A stretch of 64,000 nucleotides of DNA from Pseudomonas cannabina (GTDB lineage: Bacteria > Pseudomonadota > Gammaproteobacteria > Pseudomonadales > Pseudomonadaceae). The stretch spans positions 3,472,001 to 3,536,000 of the forward strand of contig NZ_FNKU01000001.1 in the NCBI RefSeq assembly GCF_900100365.1, read 5' to 3'. This document shows positions 1 through 8,879 of the stretch, piece by piece. Below the pieces are notes generated by a model. It was given only the letters and a program-made list of their open reading frames with translations. It was not told where the DNA came from and made no database searches. The translations under genes and the position numbers were made by a program. Numbering within the stretch: the stretch's first letter is position 1; each line of letters begins with the position of its first letter.

Positions 1-1287
1 ACCGGGCTGCCCAACCGGCTTCAATTACAGACCCGACTGGACCGGATTCTGGAGGATGCCGGACGTCAGCAACACCGGGTTGCGGTTCTGTGCGTGGGCC
101 TCGATGACTTCAAAGGCATCAACGAGCAGTTCAGTTATCAGGCCGGCGATCAGTTGCTGTTGGCACTCGCAGACCGGTTGCGCGCGCACAGCGGCCGGCT
201 CGGCGCTCTGGCGCGGCTGGGCGGCGATCAGTTCGCGCTGGTTCAGGCCACTATCGAGCAGCCTTACGAAGCGGCAGAACTGGCGCAAAATATCCTCGAC
301 GAGCTGGAAGCCCCGTTCGAAGTAGCCGAACAGCGCATCCAGTTGCGGGCCACCATCGGCATTACCCTGTTCCCCGAGGACGGCGACAGCACCGAGAAAC
401 TGCTGCAGAAAGCTGAACAGACCATGACCCTGGCCAAAGCCCGCTCGCGCAATCGCTACCAGTTCTACATCGCCAGCGTCGACAGCGAAATGCGCCGCCG
501 TCGGGAGCTCGAAAAAGACCTGCGTGAAGCCTTGCCGCGTGATCAGTTGTACCTGGTCTATCAGCCGCAGATCAGCTATCGCGACAACAGTGTGGTCGGC
601 GTGGAAGCGCTGATTCGCTGGCAACACCCGGAGCATGGGCTGGTGCCGCCGGACGCGTTTATCCCGCTGGCCGAGCAGAACGGCACGATCATCGCCATCG
701 GTGAATGGGTGCTAGACCAGGCTTGCCGCCAGTTGCGCGAATGGCTCGATCAGGGCTTCACCGATTTGCGCATGGCGGTGAACCTGTCGACCGTGCAACT
801 GCATCACGCCGAGCTGCCACGGGTCGTCAACAACCTGTTGCAAATCTATCGCCTGCCACCCCGCTGCCTCGAGCTGGAAGTCACCGAAACCGGCCTGATG
901 GAAGACATCAATACCGCCGCCCAGCACTTGCTCAGCCTGCGCCGCTCCGGTGCATTGATCGCCATCGATGACTTCGGCACCGGTTACTCTTCGCTCAGTT
1001 ACCTGAAGAGTCTGCCGCTGGACAAGATCAAAATTGACAAGAGTTTCGTCCAGGACCTCATTCATGACGACGATGACGCCACGATCGTGCGGGCAATCAT
1101 CCAACTGGGCAAAAGCCTCGGCATGCAGGTGATTGCCGAAGGTGTGGAAACCGTCGAGCAAGAGGCCTACGTGGTGACCGAGGGCTGCCATGAAGGCCAA
1201 GGCTACCTGTACAGCAAACCGTTGGCAGCCCGTGAGCTGCTGGCGTATTTGAAGCAGGCACGTCAGCGCAATCCCGTCACACTCTGA
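1..1287 (+). CDS. bifA: BifA-type c-di-GMP phosphodiesterase, 5'-truncated by window edge
   Basis: This is the C-terminal part of a GGDEF-EAL protein; the reading frame is already open at base 1, so the start codon and any N-terminal membrane segments lie outside the window. The diguanylate cyclase domain carries GGDQF (nt 220-234) instead of GGDEF, the degenerate signature known for BifA. The EAL domain looks intact: VEALIRW near nt 601, ELEVTET, DDFGTGYSSL and IAEGVE. The protein should hydrolyse c-di-GMP at the inner membrane and so affect motility and biofilm. The imelysin gene that follows matches the bifA-icmP neighbourhood of Pseudomonas. The symbol rests on motif plus synteny. Confidence 0.88.
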   Translation, partial: TGLPNRLQLQTRLDRILEDAGRQQHRVAVLCVGLDDFKGINEQFSYQAGDQLLLALADRLRAHSGRLGALARLGGDQFALVQATIEQPYEAAELAQNILDELEAPFEVAEQRIQLRATIGITLFPEDGDSTEKLLQKAEQTMTLAKARSRNRYQFYIASVDSEMRRRRELEKDLREALPRDQLYLVYQPQISYRDNSVVGVEALIRWQHPEHGLVPPDAFIPLAEQNGTIIAIGEWVLDQACRQLREWLDQGFTDLRMAVNLSTVQLHHAELPRVVNNLLQIYRLPPRCLELEVTETGLMEDINTAAQHLLSLRRSGALIAIDDFGTGYSSLSYLKSLPLDKIKIDKSFVQDLIHDDDDATIVRAIIQLGKSLGMQVIAEGVETVEQEAYVVTEGCHEGQGYLYSKPLAARELLAYLKQARQRNPVTL

Positions 1288-1389
1288 AAACTGCCGCGCA
1301 GCAGAGGCCGGTCAGAACGTTTTGAAACCGTCTTTTACAACCTGTCTGATACCTGATCACGACGGCAACGGCGTTTTGCCTTTACATCG

Positions 1390-1410
1390 AATGCAAATCT
1401 TTCGCATCAT
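1390..1410. promoter_or_regulatory. Candidate Fur-like operator upstream of imelysin gene
   Basis: An imperfect AT-rich dyad (ATGCAAAT / TTTCGCAT) lies about 60 bp before the imelysin start. Iron regulation would suit the gene, but the match to the Fur consensus is weak, so this is only a candidate. Confidence 0.25.
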
Positions 1411-1466
1411 GTCGCAGATTTTATGGGCGCACTCCCGCCTTAACCCTATCGACGCAGGATTCCGTC

Positions 1467-2831
1467 ATGATTCGTATGCCTCTGGCAACCGCTAGTCTGT
1501 TGGCCATCGCTATCTCTCTCGCCGGTTGCGGTGAAGGCAAGGACAAGGCCGCCGCCCAGGCGCCAGCCGCAACCCCTGCTGCCCCGGCCACCGCGCCAGC
1601 GCCTGCTGCACCCGCCGCCGCGCCGGTCGCCGCCGCACAAACAGACGACGCAGCGGCCAAAGCCGTGGTCGCCAACTACGCCAACATGGTGTCGGCCGTA
1701 TTCGACGATGCCGAGGCCGGTGCGAAAAAACTCAGCGCGGCGGTCGACGCATTTCTGGCCAAGCCCAACGACGAAACCCTGAAAGCGGCTCGTGAAGCCT
1801 GGGTGGCGGCACGTGTGCCTTATATGCAGAGCGAAGTATTCCGCTTCGGCAACACCATCATCGACGACTGGGAAGGACAGGTTAACGCCTGGCCGCTGGA
1901 CGAAGGCCTGATCGATTATGTGGCTAAGGATTACCAGCACGCGCTGGGCAACCCAGGCGCTACGGCCAACATCATCGCCAACACCGAAATTCAGGTGGGC
2001 GAGGACAAGGTCGACGTCAAAGAGATCACTGCCGACAAACTCGCCAGCCTCAACGAGCTGGGCGGTTCCGAGGCAAACGTTGCCACCGGCTACCACGCCA
2101 TCGAGTTTCTGCTCTGGGGCCAGGACCTGAACGGCACCGGCCCTGGCGCCGGCAATCGTCCAGCCAGCGACTACCTTGAAGGCGCAGGCGCAACCGGTGG
2201 TCATAACGACCGCCGCCGCGCCTACCTCAAAGCCGTCACTGACCTGCTGGTCAGCGACCTGGAAGAAATGTCCGGCAACTGGCGCGCAGGTGTGGCCGAT
2301 AACTACCGCGCTACGTTGGAAGCCGAGTCGGGCGAAAGCGGCCTGCGCAAAATGCTGTTCGGCATGGGCAGCCTGTCCCTTGGCGAGCTGGCTGGCGAAC
2401 GCATGAAAGTCGCACTGGAAGCCAACTCCAGCGAAGACGAGCACGACTGCTTCAGCGACAACACGCACAACTCGCACTTCTACAACGGCAAAGGCATTCG
2501 CAACGTGTACCTGGGCGAGTACACCCGCACCGACGGCAGCAAAGTCAGCGGCCCGAGCCTCTCGTCGCTGGTAGCCAAAGTCGATCCGGCCACCGACGCC
2601 ACCCTGCGCGCAGACCTGGACGACACTCAGGCCAAGCTGCAAGCCATCGTCGATCACGCCAACAAGGGCGAACACTTCGACCAGTTGATCGCCTCCGGTA
2701 ACACCGCAGGCAATCAAGTCGTCCGCGACGCTATCGCCGCTCTGGTCAAACAGACCGGTGCCATTGAGCAAGCGGCGGGCAAGCTGGGCATCACCGACCT
2801 GAACCCGGATAACGCCGATCACGAGTTCTGA
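1467..2831 (+). CDS. icmP: Imelysin-family lipoprotein (IcmP/IrpA-like)
   Basis: This 454-residue protein has a lipoprotein signal with lipobox LAGC at residues 18-21, then a long Ala/Pro-rich linker and an imelysin (peptidase M75-like) domain. The family GxHxxE motif is intact as GYHAIEF near residue 210. The family sits at the outer membrane or periplasm and is associated with iron uptake; the P. aeruginosa relative was described as an insulin-cleaving metalloproteinase, although proteolysis is not established for the whole family. It is followed by its own terminator. The rest of the usual iron-lipoprotein set resumes only at about 10.7 kb. The symbol is assigned by synteny with bifA. Confidence 0.85.
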   Translation: MIRMPLATASLLAIAISLAGCGEGKDKAAAQAPAATPAAPATAPAPAAPAAAPVAAAQTDDAAAKAVVANYANMVSAVFDDAEAGAKKLSAAVDAFLAKPNDETLKAAREAWVAARVPYMQSEVFRFGNTIIDDWEGQVNAWPLDEGLIDYVAKDYQHALGNPGATANIIANTEIQVGEDKVDVKEITADKLASLNELGGSEANVATGYHAIEFLLWGQDLNGTGPGAGNRPASDYLEGAGATGGHNDRRRAYLKAVTDLLVSDLEEMSGNWRAGVADNYRATLEAESGESGLRKMLFGMGSLSLGELAGERMKVALEANSSEDEHDCFSDNTHNSHFYNGKGIRNVYLGEYTRTDGSKVSGPSLSSLVAKVDPATDATLRADLDDTQAKLQAIVDHANKGEHFDQLIASGNTAGNQVVRDAIAALVKQTGAIEQAAGKLGITDLNPDNADHEF

Positions 2832-2856
2832 TCACTGCGCTTGCTGCTGTAAAAAC

Positions 2857-2889
2857 AACGCCGGTCAATTCGCTGATCGGCGTTTTTTT
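2857..2889 (+). terminator. Rho-independent terminator after imelysin gene
   Basis: Stem AACGCCG / CGGCGTT is followed by a run of seven T, 26 bp after the imelysin stop. Confidence 0.85.
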
Positions 2890-2958
2890 GTGTCCGGGCG
2901 ACCCGTGCGTCACGTCTGATCGGCGATATTTCAGCAATTACTGTAGGGCCTTTCCTAA

Positions 2959-3058
2959 GGAGGCGCTGATTTATTCGATTTTTCGTCCCTGCAACGCTCT
3001 GGAGGCCTTGATTTATCTGGGGGGCAACAGCTGGGTTTTAGAATAAATCAGCGTCTCC
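2959..3058 (+). mobile_element. MITE-like non-autonomous element, copy A (100 bp)
   Basis: The element has near-perfect terminal inverted repeats (GGAGGCGCTGATTTATTC and, inverted, GGAGACGCTGATTTATTC). It is flanked on both sides by a 4-bp direct repeat CTAA (2955-2958 and 3059-3062). It has no coding capacity. An almost identical copy in the opposite orientation lies at 8457-8555; the two differ in one G run. CTAA fits the YTAR target rule of the IS5 group, so an IS5-type transposase probably moved it in trans. The gene-free stretch 2832-3136 holds only this element and the preceding terminator. Confidence 0.85.
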
Positions 3059-3136
3059 CTAAAGTCATTTCGGCGTATTGAACACGCTTCCCGTACCGCC
3101 GAGTATCCGCGCCTCTTGCTCCGTCGAAGCGCGCTC

Positions 3137-4024
3137 ATGTCTGAATTTGAATCCGGCCCTCGTGATCTGCCATGGTCGAAAAACGCTTATCTGCTGCTCA
3201 ACGCCATCAATCTTCTGCAGTTGAGGAGGAAGCTGTTCGATTGGAATCCAGACCCAATCTACACAATGCTGTTCGTGCAAACCCGCTTCCGCGAACTGCT
3301 CGACCACTCGCCGGCGCTGATTCAAATCAACGGCCCATACGACCCCGCCTTTTCCAGTTTTTTGACTCACACCCGCGACGAATGGGGTTTGCTGCTATTC
3401 AGTGACGCCAACCACACAACGGTCGCCAGTCACCTGCGCTGGCTGGTGTTCGTGGACCTGCCTGCAGGCAAATCCTGCCATCTGAACCTCTCGGACCCGC
3501 CCGTCGCCAACGCCCTGTTCGGCCTTCACCCGGAACACACCGACAACAGGCTGTTCGGCCCTATCGAGCAGGTTTACGCAGCAGACGTCGTCACTGAGCG
3601 CTGGGTCCATCACACGCGTCACGGTGAACCGGCCGTTCATGACCAGAAAATCCTGTACCGGATGAACTCCCGGCAGATAGAGGCCATGGGAGACGTCGCG
3701 TTCCGCCTGATGGTGATCAGCCTCGACCGGCACCTGCGCACATTTTTCCCGGCCTGCCTCAACTCCTCGGACCTGAAGTCACGATACGACCACGTGCACG
3801 CGCTGGCCGTCACAGCCTATGAAGCAGGCTTCAACAGCGAAGTGGATATTTTCCACTACGCCAACGTCGTTTGCTTTCTCGCTGGGCAGCCGGCCGATGC
3901 GCATCTCGATATCAGAATGCTGATGACTGAAAGGTCCTCATTGACGCCCTCGCAGCGTATTCAGCAGGCCAACTGGCTGACCGTGGAACGTAGTCGCGAA
4001 CAGCACGGAGCCGCCCGGCCATGA
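3137..4024 (+). CDS. DUF4123 protein, probable T6SS effector adaptor
   Basis: The product is about 295 residues if translation starts at ATG 3137; an in-frame TTG lies at 3116, and the MITE supplies a stop codon further upstream. The N-terminal half resembles DUF4123 domains, with the stretch WGLLLFSD followed by RWLVFVDLPAGK and LNLSDPPVANALF. DUF4123 proteins (Tap/TEC type) bind effectors and load them onto VgrG spikes. Its stop overlaps the effector start in an ATGA at 4021-4024, which implies translational coupling and a dedicated partner. No vgrG, hcp or structural T6SS gene is present in the window, so the cassette is an orphan. No clear Shine-Dalgarno was seen for ATG 3137. Confidence 0.78.
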   Translation: MSEFESGPRDLPWSKNAYLLLNAINLLQLRRKLFDWNPDPIYTMLFVQTRFRELLDHSPALIQINGPYDPAFSSFLTHTRDEWGLLLFSDANHTTVASHLRWLVFVDLPAGKSCHLNLSDPPVANALFGLHPEHTDNRLFGPIEQVYAADVVTERWVHHTRHGEPAVHDQKILYRMNSRQIEAMGDVAFRLMVISLDRHLRTFFPACLNSSDLKSRYDHVHALAVTAYEAGFNSEVDIFHYANVVCFLAGQPADAHLDIRMLMTERSSLTPSQRIQQANWLTVERSREQHGAARP

Positions 4025-7000
4025 TCCGCAAAACCCTTTCGCCTGAGGACAACGCTTACTGGGAGTCGAGAGCAAAAAGTCACGCAGACGCCCGCAACAG
4101 CATGAGCCACTGCCCGTTGATGGGCGATAAAATCCAGCTATTACCGCTGCGTAGCGGGCGTGTCGAGCGGTTGCACAGCCAGGCGGATTCATTGCCCTAC
4201 TCAGGCCTCAAGCGACCGCTGGGGCTGCGACTGATTCGCGACGGTTATCTGTATGTCATTGATGAGAACAGCGGCTACCTGCATGAGTACCGCCTCGACA
4301 ACGGTGTGCCGACCAAACTGCTCTGGCAGGACCAGGAAGTGGCTCAGGATGTCAGGCAGACGTCCATTGGCGAACACGCCCTGATATTCGCCCGTGACAC
4401 CACGTTGCATGTCGCTTACTCGGAACTGCAATGGACAGCGGCCAAGTGCATGCACGTGCTGGGTAACGCAGCAGACCGTTTCTACTTCATGCAGAAAGTG
4501 AACCTGGCTGAAGCCGACTGTCAGAAAGGCGGCACCTACCTTCGTACCGAACAGCAGATCCGGGAACAGCTCGCAGAACTGGCGGAGCTGCCAGCCCAGC
4601 AGTGCGGTGCACCTGACATGCCGGTCGGGGAAACTCAGGACTATGTCTGGGAACATCTGCCACTGTTTCGGGAAACACAAATCGGCGAGCTTAAAAACAC
4701 CCTCAACCCATTCTACGAATTGAATTACCTGTATTTGGTGCTCGACGACAGCATTGGCCTGTTGCGTGATCTTGCCCAAGAGCAGGACGAAGTAGTGAGC
4801 TGGCTCAATGAGTGGCGCGAGCGCAATGACAACGAAATGCGCTACCTCACCGCCAGCTACATCGACACATTAATGAGCATTGGTGAAAACAGCACTCGCC
4901 CGTTGCCTCCCGATTCAGCGTTATTGAAAAAAACCACACCGGCACAGCGCTCGCGCATCTATGACTACCTCAACGCGCGCAATCACTGGCGCCGTGAACG
5001 CAAACAGGTACCCGAGCCCGCCACGACTTCAGCAGGACAGTATTCCGCGTTGCGCGGAAACCCTTTCGAAGAGCCACCGAGCGTCCGTTTCGCCAGACAG
5101 GACATGGACAGTAAGCACTCACAGATGGTGTCAGCCCTCGGCAAACCGCTGCACGAGGAAATTGAAGACGATATCGAAACCCTGGAAGAGAACAGCCAAG
5201 GCACGTTGAACGGGGTCGGGATTGGCGCGCGAGGCATTCACGATCTTGTTCGACACGGAGAGATGCAAGCCTACCTGACTCATGAGCGCTCGCACCTGAA
5301 ACGCTGGACGCAGCGCCTCGACGATATCACCCACGACCGCGTAAGCCTTTTCACCCAGGGAGAGCTCTATCGAAGTGCGTGGTACTTCGACCCGGAACAT
5401 CCCGACCAGTTGAAAAGCGCACTGGCGATGGAGCTCAACTGCACACGCGACTTGTGCCGTACCGACGAAAGCCTGCAAAAAGTCGGGGATTATTTTCACG
5501 AGAACCCGCACTACATTTTGCCGGTGTTCTACGGGCGTCTGGACCTGGAGTTCTTGCGTTCCAAGTCAGCCAGCCTGCTCAAATGGCTGGATGATATGCG
5601 CAATTTCAGTGACGGCCTGGCCGATGCAAACCGGCGTATCGCTGACATCAGCCACATCATGGGCAATCACTGGACCAACAGTCTCAACCTGGACCCTGCC
5701 GCTCTGCCCCTGCATCAGGCCGTCAACGCCAGCTACATCCCCGCCGTTGCCCTGCGCCTGGAGCGCTGGCTCATAGAGATGCAAAACCGGCTGAACAGCC
5801 CGGAACTGCGCCAACACCTGGACAACTTCAGCCGCGCGAATAACCGCGCACAACGGCTGGGCATGCTGGTGGCGCTGCAACAGGAAGCAATGACCCTGAG
5901 AATTGCAGACGAAGCCGACGTACAAAAGTTTCGCGACAACTTCATCCGCCTGAATCAGCTGCTCGCCGCCGAAGATGATCTCATCCGGCAGCGCAACCGT
6001 ATCACCAAACTGATCAGCCGCCGCACACTGACAGCGGATCAACATCGAGACCTGCTTTACGAGCGGCAATACGTCAACAACCAGCTCCTCCAGACCCGCA
6101 ACACACGCGACGCCCTGCGCCGCGAACTGGAAAAAGCCATCACCCCGACCGGCACCCAGGCCAACGGCGCGATCGGTGTGCGACTGAATATCAGCGATCC
6201 GCAACTGCAAGCGCTTAATGACGAAATCGAAAAGCTGCGGGCTGGCGGGTTAAGAGGCTATGCGACTCAAGGCGCGGCTGCGGCGGCACTGAAGGGAAGC
6301 TTTTTTCCGTTGCTGGCGATGTGTTTGCAGATTGGGAATCTGGGGGAGGCTTGGGAGGTTTGGAAGGGGTCCGGAAACCGTAGAACGATCAAAGAAATTG
6401 TAGTTGTTCTGGGTGGACTCAGCAGTGTTGCGTCGGCGGCGCTATCGGTCTTGCAAGCGGTATACGTTGCAATGATTGACAATGCTCTTCGAGCAATAAC
6501 AACCGGAAGCTCTGAGACAGGCGGAAAGTTACTGACTGCTCGCCTAGGAAAGATAGGATTGGCTTCAGGAGCATTTATCGCGCCGCTGAGTTTATTGGGC
6601 GGTGCAGGTACGGCATGGAATAATTGGGGGAAATGGCAGAAAGCGTTGACCTACGGCTCGACTGGCGAACAGACAGGAGCACTCATAGCGCTGACAGGTG
6701 ACGTCGGCGCAACCGGCGTGAACGCCGCATTGACGCTACAGACAGGTAAAGAGCTAATCGGCATATTGACGGATATTTACCTTGACCCCACTTATTCCAA
6801 AGAAGAAGCGGCAAACCTAGCGTGGTCTACAAGAGGGCCACGACTTCTACGATTTTCGATTCGACTCACTCCTTGGGGCCTAATCTTCACCGCACTTCAA
6901 TTAAGCGGCGAATCGCTATTCAACTACTCCAACCTGGAAGAACAACAACGTTGGTTACTGTATGGGATCTGGGGCAAAGAGCCCCAAGGTTGGGACTGGA

Positions 7001-7182
7001 GTACACACTCACAAAAACTTGCCGAGACCAATCTACTCCCCACGATTTTCGATAAAGGCATCAGCAATCGCCGTGTTGATGGCGAACCAGTACGGAGTCT
7101 GCATTTAGTATTACCGGGGATAACCAAGGCCAGCTTTGACGACACGTCTTTGCGCTGGTTTGCCGAGCTAGGTATCCTCTGA
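4021..7182 (+). CDS. VasX/BTH_I2691-type T6SS effector, truncated at its C-terminus
   Basis: This frame encodes 1053 residues. The N-terminal region (about residues 30-185, with CPLMGDKIQLLPLRSG near residue 31) matches the VasX N-terminal family of T6SS effectors. The middle is hydrophilic and helical. Residues about 750-965 contain several hydrophobic segments (for example 792-820, 848-867 and 886-915), consistent with a membrane-inserting, colicin-like toxin. The gene is coupled to the DUF4123 adaptor by an ATGA overlap. Its TGA is supplied by the end of an 88-bp inverted-repeat element, and about 107 native C-terminal codons survive at 8559-8879, so the product is truncated and may be inactive. 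Composition becomes visibly more AT-rich from about 6.3 kb. The toxic mechanism is inferred from family and hydrophobicity only. Confidence 0.78.
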   Translation: MIRKTLSPEDNAYWESRAKSHADARNSMSHCPLMGDKIQLLPLRSGRVERLHSQADSLPYSGLKRPLGLRLIRDGYLYVIDENSGYLHEYRLDNGVPTKLLWQDQEVAQDVRQTSIGEHALIFARDTTLHVAYSELQWTAAKCMHVLGNAADRFYFMQKVNLAEADCQKGGTYLRTEQQIREQLAELAELPAQQCGAPDMPVGETQDYVWEHLPLFRETQIGELKNTLNPFYELNYLYLVLDDSIGLLRDLAQEQDEVVSWLNEWRERNDNEMRYLTASYIDTLMSIGENSTRPLPPDSALLKKTTPAQRSRIYDYLNARNHWRRERKQVPEPATTSAGQYSALRGNPFEEPPSVRFARQDMDSKHSQMVSALGKPLHEEIEDDIETLEENSQGTLNGVGIGARGIHDLVRHGEMQAYLTHERSHLKRWTQRLDDITHDRVSLFTQGELYRSAWYFDPEHPDQLKSALAMELNCTRDLCRTDESLQKVGDYFHENPHYILPVFYGRLDLEFLRSKSASLLKWLDDMRNFSDGLADANRRIADISHIMGNHWTNSLNLDPAALPLHQAVNASYIPAVALRLERWLIEMQNRLNSPELRQHLDNFSRANNRAQRLGMLVALQQEAMTLRIADEADVQKFRDNFIRLNQLLAAEDDLIRQRNRITKLISRRTLTADQHRDLLYERQYVNNQLLQTRNTRDALRRELEKAITPTGTQANGAIGVRLNISDPQLQALNDEIEKLRAGGLRGYATQGAAAAALKGSFFPLLAMCLQIGNLGEAWEVWKGSGNRRTIKEIVVVLGGLSSVASAALSVLQAVYVAMIDNALRAITTGSSETGGKLLTARLGKIGLASGAFIAPLSLLGGAGTAWNNWGKWQKALTYGSTGEQTGALIALTGDVGATGVNAALTLQTGKELIGILTDIYLDPTYSKEEAANLAWSTRGPRLLRFSIRLTPWGLIFTALQLSGESLFNYSNLEEQQRWLLYGIWGKEPQGWDWSTHSQKLAETNLLPTIFDKGISNRRVDGEPVRSLHLVLPGITKASFDDTSLRWFAELGIL

Positions 7183-7265
7183 AAAAGCCCATTTTTTTGG
7201 AGAGGAACCGGGCTGGAGCGCCTGTATTTACTGGCTTCGACTTTTGAAGAAAAGGCTTTTTCAGA
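7178..7265. mobile_element. 88-bp inverted-repeat element ending the effector frame
   Basis: Perfect 12-bp terminal inverted repeats TCTGAAAAAGCC (7178-7189) and GGCTTTTTCAGA (7254-7265) bracket a non-coding core. The stop codon of the effector frame lies inside the left repeat. No convincing target duplication is visible. It could be a second MITE type or the remnant of a deleted IS. Confidence 0.55.
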
Positions 7266-7274
7266 CCTTCCCTA

Positions 7275-8452
7275 GAGGGTGTAGACAAAATCATGTAGTG
7301 AGTCGGCGCGCGAGTATTCGAGCCTCGGCCAACCAAACCCATGCCTCGCTTACCGCAAAAAGGCGATCATGATGCATGATCAGTCGCCGAGCTCTCTCAT
7401 TCCAGGCATGAGTTCGCTCCACTACCCATCGCTTGGGCATGACCACAAATCCAGTCTGAACAGGCTCCACGGAAAATAGATCGCCTTGTTCAGAGTGCCA
7501 TTGCCCTGTTCTTCTGTTATTCGGGCCACGGATCACTTGAACATCGATAGCGTGCAGTTGATGGGTGCGCTGTGCCCATTTTCCTGCGTACGCACTATCA
7601 ACAAAAAGCGTGCTCAGTGACGGATATTTTTCCTTCGAGTACGCCACCGCATCATCCGCCGCGTCACGATCCTGCACGCTTGCAGCACTGATACTGACAG
7701 CCAGCAGCAGGCCCAATGTATCGACAATCAGACTTCGTTTACGCCCCTTCACTTTTTTGCCTGCGTCGTAGCCGCTGTCACCGCCTTGAGGAGAACTGCG
7801 GGTCGACTGTGAATCCAGGATCGCTGCTGACGGGCTGTCAGCGCGTTCTTCCCGCTCACGCCATTGAGCTCGCAAGCGATCATGCATTTGCTCGAACTTG
7901 CCTTGAGCGCTCCACCGGCGGAACGTTTTGTAGACATTGTCCCAATGAGGAAAATCGCGGGGTAGCATTCGCCATGAGCACCCCGTGCGTACGACATAGC
8001 AACAGGCTTCCAGCAACGTGCGCCGAGAGTGAAGCGGTGGCACTCCTCGTCCGCCCTGGCTTTCAAACAGGTCGGCGACCAGTGCCCACTCGGTATCTGT
8101 CAAGCAACTCGGATATAGCTGCTCCGGCAGTTGGCGGCGGTGGGTTTCATTGTAGCCATAGGCTTTATTAGGTTCAGGTGACTGAAAACTTCCCTTGGCC
8201 CGCTGCTTTACACGCGTAATCCCTGCCATTTTCAACGCTTTTGCAAAGGTGTCGGGATGCGCAGTGATACCGGTTTCGGCGAAGAATACGAGCGCCAATT
8301 CGGCCTGGCTGGAATAGGGCTGTGCATGAGCGAGTTTCACCAGCACGGGATAGTGCTCGGCGGCAATCGAGCGAGGACGTCCGGTTTTAGGCATGGCTTG
8401 AGGGCTATTCAGACAAGGGAGTGAAAGTTTAATTTATTTTGTCTACACCCTC
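7275..8452 (-). mobile_element. IS5-family insertion sequence (about 1.18 kb)
   Basis: Perfect 17-bp terminal inverted repeats GAGGGTGTAGACAAAAT (7275-7291 and inverted at 8436-8452) bracket one transposase gene. The trinucleotide CTA lies directly outside both ends (7272-7274 and 8453-8455), a likely target duplication. The right-hand CTA is part of the CTAG duplication of MITE copy B, so the IS appears to have landed in the MITE flank after the MITE arrived. I do not assign an ISfinder name. Confidence 0.85.
7291..8394 (-). CDS. IS5-family transposase
   Basis: This is a single 367-residue DDE transposase. An N-terminal helix-turn-helix-like part (GRPRSIAAEHY... onwards) precedes the IS5 region starting near LTDTEWALVADLF. 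Candidate catalytic positions are LDSQS (first Asp), FVDSAYAG (second Asp) and RWVVERTHAW (Glu). The frame is uninterrupted, and its TGA lies inside the left terminal repeat, as in compact IS elements. It could be active. It is not certain to be the transposase that moves the MITEs, because its terminal repeats differ from theirs. Confidence 0.9.
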   Translation of the reverse strand: MPKTGRPRSIAAEHYPVLVKLAHAQPYSSQAELALVFFAETGITAHPDTFAKALKMAGITRVKQRAKGSFQSPEPNKAYGYNETHRRQLPEQLYPSCLTDTEWALVADLFESQGGRGVPPLHSRRTLLEACCYVVRTGCSWRMLPRDFPHWDNVYKTFRRWSAQGKFEQMHDRLRAQWREREERADSPSAAILDSQSTRSSPQGGDSGYDAGKKVKGRKRSLIVDTLGLLLAVSISAASVQDRDAADDAVAYSKEKYPSLSTLFVDSAYAGKWAQRTHQLHAIDVQVIRGPNNRRTGQWHSEQGDLFSVEPVQTGFVVMPKRWVVERTHAWNERARRLIMHHDRLFAVSEAWVWLAEARILARRLTT

Positions 8453-8456
8453 CTAG

Positions 8457-8555
8457 GGAGACGCTGATTTATTCTAAAACCCAGCTGTTGCCCCCAGATA
8501 AATCAAGGCCTCCAGAGCGTTGCAGGGACGAAAAATCGAATAAATCAGCGCCTCC
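8457..8555 (-). mobile_element. MITE-like element, copy B (99 bp), inverted relative to copy A
   Basis: This is the reverse complement of the element at 2959-3058, with one G fewer in a G run. It has the same terminal repeats and is flanked by CTAG at 8453-8456 and 8556-8559. The last coding remnant of the effector begins immediately outside its right end. Confidence 0.85.
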
Positions 8556-8558
8556 CTA

Positions 8559-8879
8559 GTGGACGCCCCTCATAGACAAGATGTCAGCACCGTACTTCGC
8601 CAAGGACTGTCCGTTGTCTCTGCATCACCGTTGACGTTGGCACTGGAGATCCCGGAAGAGTGGCAGAGACATAACGCAATGCTGTTTTTGCGGGTCGCAG
8701 TCAAGCCGGCATTAGCCAATACTTATCTGAAAGCAGATCAGAGCTACCTGAATTACCGTATCCCGCTAAGCAGGGAGTCCGTGAGCAAACCCATAAATGC
8801 GTCGTCTGACTCCGTCGAGACAGGCGTAACACTGCCAGCAGTGCAAATCATGGGGGAGCATCTTGATGAGCATCAATAA
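8559..8879 (+). pseudogene. Severed 3' end of the T6SS effector gene
   Basis: An open frame of 106 codons begins in the MITE flank and has no ribosome-binding site. It ends in a TAA that overlaps the start of the DUF6708 gene. Removing the MITE with one CTAG, the IS with one CTA, and 89 bp around the 88-bp element (7178-7266) joins it in frame to the upstream effector (...ELGI-PSL-VDAPHRQDV...), giving one protein of about 1,160 residues. I therefore read it as the lost effector C-terminus (about 107 residues) and not as an independent gene. Orthology to intact effectors was not checked. Confidence 0.72.
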
